64,000 nt of DNA, from positions 174,947-238,946 of the forward strand of contig CACRXP010000151.1 in assembly GCA_902702965.1 (NCBI GenBank), in the 5' to 3' direction. Positions within the stretch are counted from its first letter, which is position 1. Each line of letters opens with the position of its first letter. Source of the DNA: Spirometra erinaceieuropaei. Its lineage: Eukaryota > Platyhelminthes > Cestoda > Diphyllobothriidea > Diphyllobothriidae. Under the pieces are notes generated by a model. That model had not been told where the DNA came from and did not search any database. It worked only from the letters and a program-made list of their open reading frames with translations. Positions 25,290 through 36,323 of the stretch are shown one piece after another. Made by a program: the position numbers and the translations under genes.

Positions 25290-25295
25290 AATAAA
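25290..25295 (+). terminator. Candidate poly(A) signal for an exon 5A terminal form
   Basis: AATAAA lies 460 bases after the stop reached by reading through exon 5A. It could end a short transcript. AATAAA is common in AT-rich introns, so this is only suggestive. Confidence 0.25.
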
Positions 25296-26040
25296 AGTAC
25301 AAATGTCTACGTAATAAGCAGAATGCGCCTAGTGGTGCCGGCTAACTTCTGCCACTGCATGGACTTCCGGCCATTTAGAAAGGATAGTTTATCGACAGGC
25401 GGACGAAAATAACCCTTCAGTGGGATAGATTGGATTTGTGTCTCGGGGTAACGTTTCCAAATATAGTCATGCCAAAATGAGAACCGATTGCCTGATAATT
25501 CATATGACTAACGCAAACACGTTTCAACAAAATATTGTCTGGGCGTCTTAAGCAGCCGGCAGACATCTCCAACCAGAACTTTTAGCGAGCAATGGATAGA
25601 GACGAAAACATTTTACCAACCGTAAATTAAATCAGCAAAAGATTTTTCTTTCGACGGGTCACCGTTTCTCGCCGATTGATATTTTGCTTTGCCTCTTGTG
25701 CAAAAATCCCTACAAATTCACTTTATGTAACCGGAATGGAGCTCATTTTTTCAGTCCGCAAAGCACCTCACCATATTTTGTTTGAGAATGCTAAAAAATA
25801 CAGCACAATTATTGGTATCGCCAACGAGTCTTTTCTACTGGTTGTCCCAGAACCATATAAAACAGATCGTTTGCCTCATAAAGTGTCCAAGATTTTTGTT
25901 TGAAATTATGGTAACATTGAATACTTCATTTAAAAACAAGTAGGATAACATTATTCCAACTGATGACTCGTTCGATGAAAAAAAACAAGAGCTACAAAAT
26001 TACCTCACCTCTGAATGTTCCCATATACGCACTACATTAG

Positions 26041-26215
26041 CCTGAGGGGACGGACGACCTGAAAAAACGTCAGTTGATGGAGTTGGCCATCATCAATGGG
26101 ACCTATCGCGTGCCGGCGAGACGGACATTTCAGACGCCAACCCAAACCAGCACTGGTTCTTCACCCTCCCCGCCCTCATCGACCTCGTCCCTGGAGGATC
26201 CCTTCCAACCGGACA
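26041..26215 (+). CDS. qki: quaking-like alternative exon 5B: full QUA2 version
   Basis: The acceptor TACATTAG ends at 26040 and the donor GTGAGT starts at 26216. It has 175 nt, phase 0 in and 1 out, the same as exon 5A. It starts PEGTDDLKKRQLMELAIING followed by TYR, the canonical QUA2 segment that extends RNA contact beyond the KH domain. A Ser/Thr/Pro-rich stretch and LEDPFQPD follow. The open frame runs on past the donor through a glycine run to a stop, but the strong donor and the matching phase of exon 6 favour splicing at 26215. The acceptor has a weaker pyrimidine tract than that of exon 5A. Confidence 0.88.
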
Positions 26216-26260
26216 GTGAGTTGACAGCGCTCGTGGCTCGTCTTTCGTCTTCTCATCACG

Positions 26261-26306
26261 GTGATGGTGGTGGTAGTGGCGGCGGCGGCGGCGGTGGTGG
26301 TGGTAG
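26261..26306 (+). repeat. GGT/GGC repeat just after exon 5B donor
   Basis: A run of GGT and GGC triplets starts 45 bases after the exon 5B donor. If translated it gives a glycine run, but it is more likely intronic. G-rich runs near donors are known to act as splicing enhancers; that role here is inferred. Confidence 0.6.
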
Positions 26307-28347
26307 CATGCACCCCACGTCCTTCGCGAATTATTTTTCTGTTTGGCATGTTGCTGAGTACCGTTCCGTTATCTGAAATGTCGCATGCCGTCCCATCCCT
26401 GTCGTTGTGCATTCTGGGTTGAGGAATCAACTGTGCGTCTGTTCTCTCTCTTCCTCCTCTTCACACTTGACTTTCTACTGAAAACCACGAAATTTAGCAA
26501 GCCTTAACCTCACAATGGCGACAGCATTTGGTCGGCTGTATCAGCTTCCGTTCTTTTTAATCTTGTTACACGGACCTGGTCTGCTTAATATCATGCTGTC
26601 AATATACTAAACAACCTCGCTTCTAAGTAACCTCGCAGCCTTGCTTTGTTGGCTTTGGCAAAAACAGTAGTTTTAAAAATAATGAAGCATGGACATGTAA
26701 AACAGACGAACAAAATCGCAGCGGTTGTTGTTATCGACAAATTTCGTCTTTACTCTACAAAGGAACTTCGGCGTGTCCGAGCCCTTACAAACAATGGTGT
26801 CATTGACCTACCTCCTCGTTTGAGAAGCTGAAGTGAAGCCGCATATTAAATGCTCTGAAAGCAGACTGTGTTGGTTTTCTGGAGGTCATTAGATTTAATG
26901 GTTTCTTTAGAGGCCTCCTAGTAGAGGCCCAGGACACTTTCCACCTTCAGAGGACGTCCTTATTTCGATAATTTTAATGCATCTTGGTTGCAGCCCTCAC
27001 TTTCTTGTGTTTTTGAGACATACAGCCATGCACTTCTGAGGTATATACTGGGAAGCTGCGTACCCTTCCCTCCCATTCGATGTGCATAGACAAAACGTTT
27101 TGTTTTTCCCCTATTCTGCATTCCTACCCTAAGGGAGCCTAATATAGGCGGGAATGATCCGGAGAAATTTGTTTTCGTCCTGTTTTAACTGCTCTTTCTT
27201 TCTGCCGATTAATAGCAAACCTCCACTTCGTCATCCTTCAACGAACCGAACCCGCATATTTTTGATTTTTCGCCTGCCCTTATTGTCGTCGCAATCATAG
27301 CTGTTAGTCCGTATGAAGTGTAGCCAGTGCACTTATCGGACCGCGGCGATTGGCTCTCTAGGCAAACAGTTGGAGCTTAGAGAGCATGTGTTTGGGAGGA
27401 GCGTCCAGGGACAGGGCGAAGAAGGGAGGACTGTGGTTGCGGGGGGCTAAAATTCCTGATTGGCGACTAGAAAAGTGAAAAATGAAGAGAAGTCCGTAAG
27501 CGCCCCAGGTCTAGCAGAGCTTTGCCGCCGTTGCCATGACGCTTTTAGAAAGACGTCCACGTGGCTACTTGTCGGTGAGCCGGAGGCGACTTCTGTGCGA
27601 GGTAGGTGATGGGATTTCGCTTCGCCTTACTTCCTCCTCTTTGAAAATCTTCAAAAGTGCTCCTTTTTATCTTTCCTCATTTTACTGAATACAGGGCGTT
27701 TTGGGGACTGTACTTTAAGTTCTCCTGACGAAGATTCTCTTATGCTAATTGATTAACTAGGTACAAAATAGTGTTTTTGCAATTTGACAGTGAAATGCCG
27801 CGTCCTTTGCACTTCTCCCGCTTCCGTTTATCGAAATATCTTTGGTAAATTTTGTTATTTAGGTTTCTGATGTCCGCATTTCATTCTTTGTGCAGGGAAC
27901 GGTACGCATCCAGGTAGAAAAACTCAGGCGCCATACCAGAAATTTATAGTCTGGCCGGAATTTTAATGCTCTTTTTTTCTGCTTCGGGACTAAAATATGT
28001 TGTGCTGTCTAGGCTGTAAGATTCACTGTTTGGGAGTGCAGTCCCCCAGCACAGTGAATGGATTGGTTTCACGCAAAATAACTGATGGCTGTACGTCGTG
28101 CAGTAAATTGTTATTCATGCGTTGTCTGTTTATCTTCGACTTGAAATGTTCCCGCCTTTCTCTTACGAAAATTCTTGAGGAACATTAACACGGAAGCCCG
28201 ATGCGAACTAATTGGTTCTCTATGGCTCTACTTCGCACTATTGGAAACCCAGAGTAAGAATGCATTTTGGGAGCATTGCCACTAATATTTTATTTGTCAA
28301 ATACATTGGTTCATATTGACCCAATTGTGAAAAACTCGGCGCCTCGG

Positions 28348-28422
28348 TGGGATTCGAACCCACGCAGTAAGGGGAAGGCTTTAGTACAGCCAACACTCTA
28401 ACCATTTGAGCTACGAGGCCTC
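28348..28422 (-). ncRNA. tRNA-like unit in left arm
   Basis: Read on the minus strand it starts GCCTCGTAGCTCAAATGG and ends CCCACCGAGGC. Box A, box B, the T stem GTGGG/CCCAC and a short D stem are present. A four-pair stem GGCT/AGCC could hold a seven-base loop with ACT at the anticodon position, but the outer pairs fail. It is best seen as a tRNA-derived pol III promoter rather than a tRNA gene. Confidence 0.5.
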
Positions 28423-28606
28423 GCCGGACGACGCGAGTTTAATCACATTTGAGCCTGGTAGTCATCTGATGGATTCTAGGTGAATTACTTGGGAAATCCT
28501 GCTTGGGCAGTCAACTTACTGTATCAGATTTGGTGGATTCCAGACGTTGCAGTAGGTTGGGCGGGTAACTTGACCCAAATGTGATTAAACTCGCGTCGTC
28601 CGCGAA

Positions 28607-28686
28607 GCCTCGTAGCTCAAGTGGTGAAAACGTTGGCTCTACTAAAGCCTTCCCCTTATTGCGTGGGTTCAAATCCCACCGAGGCA
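28607..28686 (+). ncRNA. tRNA-like unit in right arm
   Basis: Same unit as in the left arm, on the plus strand, with changes in the D-loop (AAGTGGTGAAAAC) and in box B (GGTTCAAATCCC). The D stem is weaker than in the left copy. The two copies diverge mainly in loops, while the acceptor-like and T stems remain paired. Confidence 0.45.
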
Positions 28687-29120
28687 CCGAGTTTTTCACA
28701 ATTAGGTCAATATGAATTATTCAAAATCTGCCAAAATATCTATGAAATACATTAGTTTTCATCAGTACCCTGGGCAGCATTGGAAACTTATGTGCGCACT
28801 TTACTATGATGCCGCAGACTTCTTTCCAAACACGACAGTTCGACCGTCGTTACCGACGATGTTCACTGTGTGCTCCACAGCAGAGTGAGAGCAGGAACGG
28901 AGACTTGCGTGTGATTTCTTTTATACTGACAGTGGACTTGCGCAGCATTTACCGCATTCTCTCCCCTCCTCCTACCTGGGCCTGGTGTTAAGACATAGTC
29001 AAGAAGACTGGAGGCCGATGAGGGCGCAGATGGCTGGTTCAGCGAAAACTTAGGCGTACCATCACACCCCTGGTCCACATAAGACACCAACCAGGATTTT
29101 ATATCACAACGCAAATAAGG

Positions 29121-31169
29121 GGCGGCACGAATCCCCGCCGGTGAGATGTGAACCGGCAGCTGGGTCCGCCATCATCCCCCCCCTCCCCCAAATGATGGCA
29201 TTTGTTATGGGCGCGCATTAACAATAACGCCTGCCGGACTCCGATCTGGCCTCCGTGTTGCTTCATCACATCTACCGAGTGGCCCGTTTTTGGAGCAAAC
29301 ACACCCACAAATTCGTTTGCTAATCTTGTTCCACCCTCCTTCCGAAGTCGTCAACGGATATACTCCTTTCTCTTTATACGGCGCTGTGGAATCAGGAGTG
29401 AGAACTGGGCGTCACTTGAGTCAGAGTGAAAATACCTCCTCGTGAAGTCAGACATTCAGTACGATTGTCACTCCTGCCCCTTTTGAGGTTAAAAGGACGA
29501 CTTGTTAAACGATTTGCCTTTCTGCATCAATGATGCCCCCCTGACACTAGAGCCACTAATGACCAAAACATTGAAAGTAACGTTGCCTGATAGTCATCAA
29601 CGTAAGCACAGCAATACGAAATAATGGAGGCCAGACCAACTTCGAAGGTGGGGACACTCCGAGGCGGCTCGAGACTTTTAAATAGCAAGCTTCTGCCGAT
29701 CTATCACGAATGTGAAAAATACCTTAAGGGAGCATATTCTTCCATAAAATCCAACCACTGCCATGTATTAGTTTCTATTTAGACCTAATACACACATACA
29801 TTTCCTTTCACGTTCGGCAGAATTTCAGGGGAGGGTAAGAAAAAGAATGGAGAAAGGAGCGAAAGTTGAAGTCACTTCGAATTTGCTTTTACCAGTCCAG
29901 CGCTTCGTGGGAATGTGGTCTAGAGCCCTTGTAATGCATTCATAAAATGAAGGCTAGTTTGACTGCAAAAAGTAGTACTGACAAGGACATCGGTATTTAA
30001 AATAGTAATTTCCGAACTGTTAGCCGTCGTCAGCCAGCCATAGCCAACCCTACGTTTAGATAACCTAGGATTTCAACACGGACTCCCTGGCTATTGGTGG
30101 GTGGAGTATGCACCGATCGCGTCACGGAACTCACTCGTCCCGTGGTGCCTTGGCCATTGGTCGCTCAGTCCAACGCCCCATCAGTAAGCAACGGATCCGT
30201 TATCCTGTTGGTTGTGATCAGCAATATTGCATATGGTTGGAGGGGGTTCATCAATCAGGTTACAAGACGTGGTCATCCGGTTGTGTCTTGGAGATCAATT
30301 AACAGCCCTCATGAACAGTCGCATAGTGGTCAGCAGTAATGGAGAAAGGAGTATCGACAAAGGCAATGGAGACTGCGGTCAATTTCTAACTTACTGGTTG
30401 TCACCGTTTTGGCTTATGTGCTCCCTCAGCCAACCATACCCTATTACAGTTTGTGTGGCGTATGTCCGACTGTAAAAAAAAACAAATAAGCTCAGTAAGG
30501 TAACTATAACCTCTCTTCTCCTTGTTCTAACTACTTCTCAGTGGAAGTGTTGACTTCTCCAGGGCACAAATTTGTTGATAACGGCGGGATTCCATGGATA
30601 TTTTTGTGCCCTAAAATAAGTTCAGAAGAGGCAGGCAACTGAGCCACCCCCATCGCACACATTGCACATCATCACCACTGAACTATGGAGGCTGATTATT
30701 CCATCTGACAGTGCAGTTATTCGGTGGTTTCTGCTGGCATCCTTAATGATGACGATAGGCATGACTCGATGTCTGCCAGAGGCATAAATTGTTAATGCCC
30801 TTGGCAGAAGACCGTGCTAGCCTAAACGGCATGGGGTATGGAAGTAAGATCTGTACACGCACACGCATATGTGCGTATGCATGCGGTGTAGAAAGTAATC
30901 TGCAGCATTTTCCACCCCAATTTGCTGCAGCCGGGTATTTGACGCGAGGAACTGACGCTGACAGCAGACTAAGGTGTGCATGTCTATTACGAGACGTCCT
31001 GAATGTGAACATGCTTGGTTAATTTTTGGGCGGGTATTTACTTCTGACTACTGCAAACAATGGGATTTCAGGAGCCTCATGGGTTCCAATAAATGCTGGA
31101 CAAACTTGTTGCAGATGTGGTGAGCTTATCGCAATTGCAGTGCTTTGGCCTTTTTAAAGTGTTTTAATT
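29121..31169 (+). repeat. Direct duplication, copy 1
   Basis: This 2,049-base stretch recurs at 31684-33732 with a constant offset of 2,563 bases and only scattered substitutions. No recognised protein is encoded; open frames in it are simply repeated in the second copy. It ends exactly where the gap of Ns starts. Confidence 0.9.
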
Positions 31170-31683
31170 NNNNNNNNNNNNNNNNNNNNNNNNNNNNNNN
31201 NNNNNNNNNNNNNNNNNNNNNNNNNNNNNNNNNNNNNNNNNNNNNNNNNNNNNNNNNNNNNNNNNNNNNNNNNNNNNNNNNNNNNNNNNNNNNNNNNNNN
31301 NNNNNNNNNNNNNNNNNNNNNNNNNNNNNNNNNNNNNNNNNNNNNNNNNNNNNNNNNNNNNNNNNNNNNNNNNNNNNNNNNNNNNNNNNNNNNNNNNNNN
31401 NNNNNNNNNNNNNNNNNNNNNNNNNNNNNNNNNNNNNNNNNNNNNNNNNNNNNNNNNNNNNNNNNNNNNNNNNNNNNNNNNNNNNNNNNNNNNNNNNNNN
31501 NNNNNNNNNNNNNNNNNNNNNNNNNNNNNNNNNNNNNNNNNNNNNNNNNNNNNNNNNNNNNNNNNNNNNNNNNNNNNNNNNNNNNNNNNNNNNNNNNNNN
31601 NNNNNNNNNNNNNNNNNNNNNNNNNNNNNNNNNNNNNNNNNNNNNNNNNNNNNNNNNNNNNNNNNNNNNNNNNNNNNNNNNNN
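31170..31683. other. Assembly gap (514 Ns)
   Basis: A run of 514 unknown bases separates the two copies of the duplicated segment. Any reading frame drawn across it is meaningless. Confidence 0.99.
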
Positions 31684-33732
31684 GGGCGGCATGAATCCCC
31701 GCCGGTGAGATGTGAACCGGCAGCTGAGTCCGCCATCACCCCCCCCCCCCCCAAATGAGGGCATTTGTTAAGGGCGCGCATTAACAATAACGCCTGCCGG
31801 ACTTCGATCTGGCCTCCGTGTTGCTTCATCACATCTACCGAGTGGTCCGTTTTTGGAGCAAACGCACCCACAAATTCGTTTGCTAATCTTGTTCCACCCT
31901 CCCTCCGAAGTCGTCAACGAATATACTCCTTGCCCTTTATACGGCGCTGTGGAATCAGGAGTGAGAACTGGGCGTCACTTGAGTCAGAGTGAAAATACCT
32001 CCTCGTGAAGTCAGACATTCTGTACGATTGTCACTCCTGCCCCTTTTGAGGTTAAAAGGTCGACTTGTTAAACGATTTGCCTTTGTGAATCACTGAAGCC
32101 CCCCTGAAACTAGAGCCACTAATGACCAAAACATTGAAAGTAACGTTGCCTGATAGTCATCAGCGTTAGCACAGCAATACGAAATAATGGAGGCCGGACC
32201 AACTTCGAAGGTGGGGACACTCCGAGGCGGCTCGAGACTTCCAAATAGCAAGCTTCCACCGATCTATCACGAATGTGAAAAATACCGTAAGGGAGCATAT
32301 TCTTCCATAAAATCCAACCACTGCCATGTATTAGTTTCTATTCAGACCTAATACACACATACATTTCCTTTCACGTTCGGCAGAATTTCAGGGGAGGGTA
32401 AGAAAAAGAATGGAGAAAGGAGCGGAAGTTGAAGTCACTTCGAATTTGCTTTTGCCAGTCCAGCGCTTCGTGGGAATGTGGTCTAGAGCCCTTGTAATGC
32501 ATTCATAAAATGAAGGCTAGTTTGACTGCAAAAAGTAGTACTGACAAGGACATCGGTATTTAAAATAGTAATTTCCGAACTGTTAGCCGTCGTCAGCCAG
32601 CCATAGCCAACCCTACGTTTAGATAACCTAGGATTTCAACACGGACTCCCTGGCTATTGGTGGGTGGAGTATGCACCGATCGCGTCACGGAACTCACTCG
32701 TCCCGTGGTGCCTTGGCCATTGGTCGCTCAGTCCAACGCCCCATCAGTAAGCAACGGATCCGTTATCCTGTTGGTTGTGATCAGCAATATTGCATATGGT
32801 TGGAGGGGGTTCATCAATCAGGTTACAAGACGTGGTCATCCGGTTGTGTCTTGGAGATCAATTAACAGCCCTCATGAACAGTCGCATAGTGGTCAGCAGT
32901 AATGGAGAAAGGAGTATCGACAAAGGCAATGGAGACTGCGGTCAATTTCTAACTTACTGGTTGTCACCGTTTTGGCTTATGTGCTCCCTCAGCCAACCAT
33001 ACCCTATTACAGTTTGTGTGGCGTATGTCCGACTGTAAAAAAAAACAAATAAGCTCAGTAAGGTAACTATAACCTCTCTTCTCCTTGTTCTAACTACTTC
33101 TCAGTGGAAGTGTTGACTTCTCCAGGGCACAAATTTGTTGATAACGGCGGGATTCCATGGATATTTTTGTGCCCTAAAATAAGTTCAGAAGAGGCAGGCA
33201 ACTGAGCCACCCCCATCGCACACATTGCACATCATCACCACTGAACTATGGAGGCTGATTATTCCATCTGACAGTGCAGTTATTCGGTGGTTTCTGCTGG
33301 CATCCTTAATGATGACGATAGGCATGACTCGATGTCTGCCAGAGGCATAAATTGTTAATGCCCTTGGCAGAAGACCGTGCTAGCCTAAACGGCATGGGGT
33401 ATGGAAGTAAGATCTGTACACGCACACGCATATGTGCGTATGCATGCGGTGTAGAAAGTAATCTGCAGCATTTTCCACCCCAATTTGCTGCAGCCGGGTA
33501 TTTGACGCGAGGAACCGACGCTGACAGCAGACTAAGGTGTGCATGTCTATTACGAGACGTCCTGCATGTGAACATTCTTGGTTAATTTTTGGGCGGGTAT
33601 TTACTTCTAACTACTGCAAACAATGGAATTTCAGTAGCCTCATGGGTTCCAATAAATGCTGGACAAACTTGTTGCAGATGTGGTGAGCTTATCGCAAGTG
33701 TAGTGCTTTGGCCTTTTTAAAGTGTTTTAATT
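31684..33732 (+). repeat. Direct duplication, copy 2
   Basis: Near-identical to 29121-31169. After TTTTAATT at 33732 it continues into sequence not seen in copy 1, because copy 1 is cut off by the gap. Differences are single bases, for example near 31703, 31920, 33516 and 33565. Confidence 0.9.
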
Positions 33733-34714
33733 GTCTGCTAGTGTTTTGCTGGCCAAGAAAGTGCATAAGCAAAACTTCGTTTGTAAATTATTCTGTTAGA
33801 GCACGCAGTAAGCGCTTATTCAGCGGTTATTTTTAGGTCCCCTTCCGAAATCGTGTAAATTTTTCACATGTGCCAAATTTTGTAGTGTAGTTCGGTTCAG
33901 GCTTTTAATATGTGTACATCATCTATAATTGTCCTATGAAAAACTAATTATGTACCGTAACACTGTTTCACGCTGACCGTTTGGGTTAAAAAAGCATCTC
34001 CCAGTTAGGTTAGTTCCTTTTTATAAGAGAGAGAGGTCAGTCTATAGTAATTCTTACTTGAAAGTCCTTCGTTGGTTTCTTCAAGACCTTTACATTTTTA
34101 AATTTGGTCAGACTCTTGTCATTCGAAGAAAACCTATTATAGCACTGTAACCCCTACGCACTCTCGTTTATTACGTCACCTCTGCCTTTTTGCGTGTGTG
34201 CGCTTTGCTCACCAATCAAAGTCTGTAAAATGCATTGTCTGTCTTGGTGAGTAGTGGACGGAAGATACACTTGCAAAATAATAAATTCATATACGGACCT
34301 TGTAGCTGTTTTGCACAGACCTTCTTTGATTACAGAAAAGTTTTTGCGACATTGGACGAGCATTTTCCGTAACCCGATCGTTGAACACACTTTCGACAAA
34401 CGTACTATACCGCACTCTCGACATAAGTACTAACTAAATGCCCAGACATGTATTTCACCCAATTCTACCGCTGCTGAGAGGGGTTCGGCTCCTCGGCCGG
34501 CTTCGAACCCGGAGCTCCGGGCGGTTTACACTTGGGATTGAGTATGAACATCAGAGATCTCACTCGTTCACTTATGATTTGGGGCTCTCTCTCGAGTCCC
34601 ACTAGCAGCCGCGCAGCGGCGCGTAATGTAATTAGAATGACATCACCGATAGAAACAAGGGAGACTGGAATGGGTAAGATATGGTTTGGTAGCCCCACCT
34701 GATGGACAGAATAC

Positions 34715-34817
34715 TGTTGGGGTTGGGGTTGAAGGTTAGAATAAGAAGTTAGGGGTTATGGTTAAGGGTTTGGGCTAGGGGTTAGGGTTTGGAATTATGA
34801 GTTATAGTTGGGGGTTG
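34715..34817 (+). repeat. Interstitial telomere-like array 1 (TTAGGG-like)
   Basis: Imperfect repeats of GGTTAGGG, GGTTTGGG and GGTTGGGG type. TTAGGG is the usual flatworm telomere repeat. A non-array block about 130 bases downstream (34945-35011) is shared with the array locus at 54.4 kb. Confidence 0.6.
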
Positions 34818-35039
34818 TCGCAACTATTTTTCAACCATTCAAAGTACAGTCACGCATTCACAATAGCTCTTCTTTTGCATACATCTAATTCACCTCGTCG
34901 CTTGTGTGTTGCCTGGCTCCACCTATAAAAGCCCCTATTATTATCGGTCCCGTATTAGAGGTGACTGGGGTTTGTTAACTTCAACTGGGGCTACATAACC
35001 ACATCCGACCCTAGAATGGACATTTCTAGCCTACTAACC

Positions 35040-35240
35040 GCCTTCAGCCAGTCATACCCAATCCCAAAGTGTGGAACACCTGGGAACCGATCTCAAGACC
35101 TGTTGGTTAGAAGTCAAACGCCCTAAGCGCTGAGCCAGGGGCTCGTCGTCCTGTCGGTTGCGATCGGGTATATGCAATAGCAGAGGGACGCTTACCGATC
35201 GTTCACGGACCCACTCGGAAAATAGCCAGTAGTGGCCATT
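35040..35240 (-). repeat. SINE-like, tRNA-derived stretch
   Basis: On the minus strand, CTCAGCGCTTAGGGCG resembles a box A, and GATCGGTTCCCA some 45 bases later resembles a box B. The layout is that of degenerate tRNA-derived SINEs. I see no second clear copy in the window, so the call is weak. Confidence 0.35.
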
Positions 35241-35858
35241 CCAGTCACCTCTGTCTCTGTCGGTAAGGTCATTTTGCCTATATATATATGTATACGCCCA
35301 GATCATGTTTGTCCTGGGAGCCAATAATTTCGGAACGACACAAAATGCTATGTGACGAGTCTTTGGTGAACGTTGGTTCAATAAAATGCATAGGCAAGGG
35401 TTAAGTATACGCGGGGGTAAGTAGGAGGCTATTGTTCTTCTGCACAGCATTTGCAAATACGAAATGGCAAAACTCTGGAAGTTCCTGTGCTAAAATTGAG
35501 GATCTCGGCTTAGTGCATCAGTTCTCCTAAATTTTACGATATCAAAGTGTCGATTGAACGCTAACATATTTGTTTTTCTGACCGTCTATTCCATCACCCA
35601 ATTTTGCTGCTGCCCCTCACACTAACCTCCAACACCTTTCACTGTTTTTGCATGCCTTACCTCACCAAGCAATAATCCCACTTCCAAACAGTATTATTTG
35701 GCCCGAGATGCACTACCTTTTTTGCGTGGCAAATCTCGATCAAGCTGCCTGCGGAATCTGCATGCGCGCGGCCGTTGCAGTCGTAGCTCCCACTCTCCCC
35801 GCCCCCTCTCCACCCCGCCATCTCCCCGCTCATCGTCTGCCGCATCTTATTCTTGCAG

Positions 35859-36323
35859 ACAAAGACCGACAACAGGCCCAGGTGCAACAGATGACGCAAC
35901 AGCAGCAACAGCAACTCATTCTACAGCACCAGTACATGGCCCTGTTGAGCAGCCCATCAGCCATGGCAGCGGCGGCTGCCGTCTCCCAGAATCCCCATCT
36001 GCTGCGACTGCAGGCTGCTGCCAACTCCCTCGGCGGTCTGGCGCCCGGCGCAGCCTCCTCCCTGCTGCTGCAGAACTCCGTGATGCCCGCCAGCTGTATA
36101 GTCCCGGCGGCTGCTGCTGCGGCAGCGGTGGCGGCGGCCGCTGCTCCTCCGCCTGGCGCAGGGGTGACCTCGGGGACCGTGTCCAATGCCACACTTCAAC
36201 TCTCCCAACAGAGCCCCCTTACGCTGCAACAAATTCAGCAGTCCGCCATGTTTCAGCCCTTCAATCCCAGTCAGCAGGCCGCTGCTGCTGCCGCTGCAGC
36301 CGCCGCGGCCTCTTCCCTGTCAG
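35859..36323 (+). CDS. qki: quaking-like exon 6: Gln/Ala-rich low-complexity tail
   Basis: The acceptor CTTGCAG ends at 35858 and the donor GTGGGT starts at 36324. It has 465 nt, phase 1 in and 1 out, so it fits either exon 5A or 5B. It encodes KDRQQAQVQQMTQQQQQQ, then Ala- and Leu-rich sequence with AAAAAAAVAAAAAPPP, then QQIQQSAMFQPFNPSQQ and a second Ala run, ending SSLSG. Such tails in STAR proteins are disordered and recruit partners. The frame stays open 210 bases upstream of the acceptor, so an earlier acceptor is possible. It is much richer in CAG and GCN codons than exons 1-4. Confidence 0.85.

Larger units (their letters stand above)
28310..28716. mobile_element. Foldback element with tRNA-like sequences in both arms
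   Basis: The left arm (28310-28450) and right arm (28577-28716) are near-perfect inverted copies of about 140 bases, separated by a 126-base spacer. Each arm holds a tRNA-like unit: minus strand in the left arm, plus strand in the right. TAGCTCAARTGGT matches the pol III box A, and GGTTCRAATCCC matches box B. GCCTCG/CGAGGC forms a six-pair acceptor-like stem, and the D and T stems are intact. The anticodon arm is poor and the variable loop is long, so these are probably not working tRNA genes. No coding frame is present. Confidence 0.75.
26216..35858 (+). other. qki: Intron 5 (to exon 6)
   Basis: 9.6 kb without a recognised gene. It contains the GGT/GGC run, a GC-rich patch at about 27340-27610, the tRNA-like foldback element (28310-28716), the duplicated 2.05-kb segment with the assembly gap, a telomere-like array (34715-34817) and a SINE-like stretch (35040-35240). 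Confidence 0.7.

Noticed and set aside
28348..28686. Two functional tRNA genes
   Set aside because: Box A, box B and the T stem are good, but the anticodon stem has mismatches, the variable loop is too long and the seventh acceptor pair is missing.
31126..31871. Long open frames across 31170-31683
   Set aside because: They run through the assembly gap of Ns and have no meaning.
34465..34530. Box B-like GGTTCGAAGCC on the minus strand
   Set aside because: No matching box A at the right distance, so I did not call a SINE or tRNA.
35657..36232. Several long minus-strand frames opposite exon 6
   Set aside because: They mirror the CAG/GCN codon repeats of the coding strand.
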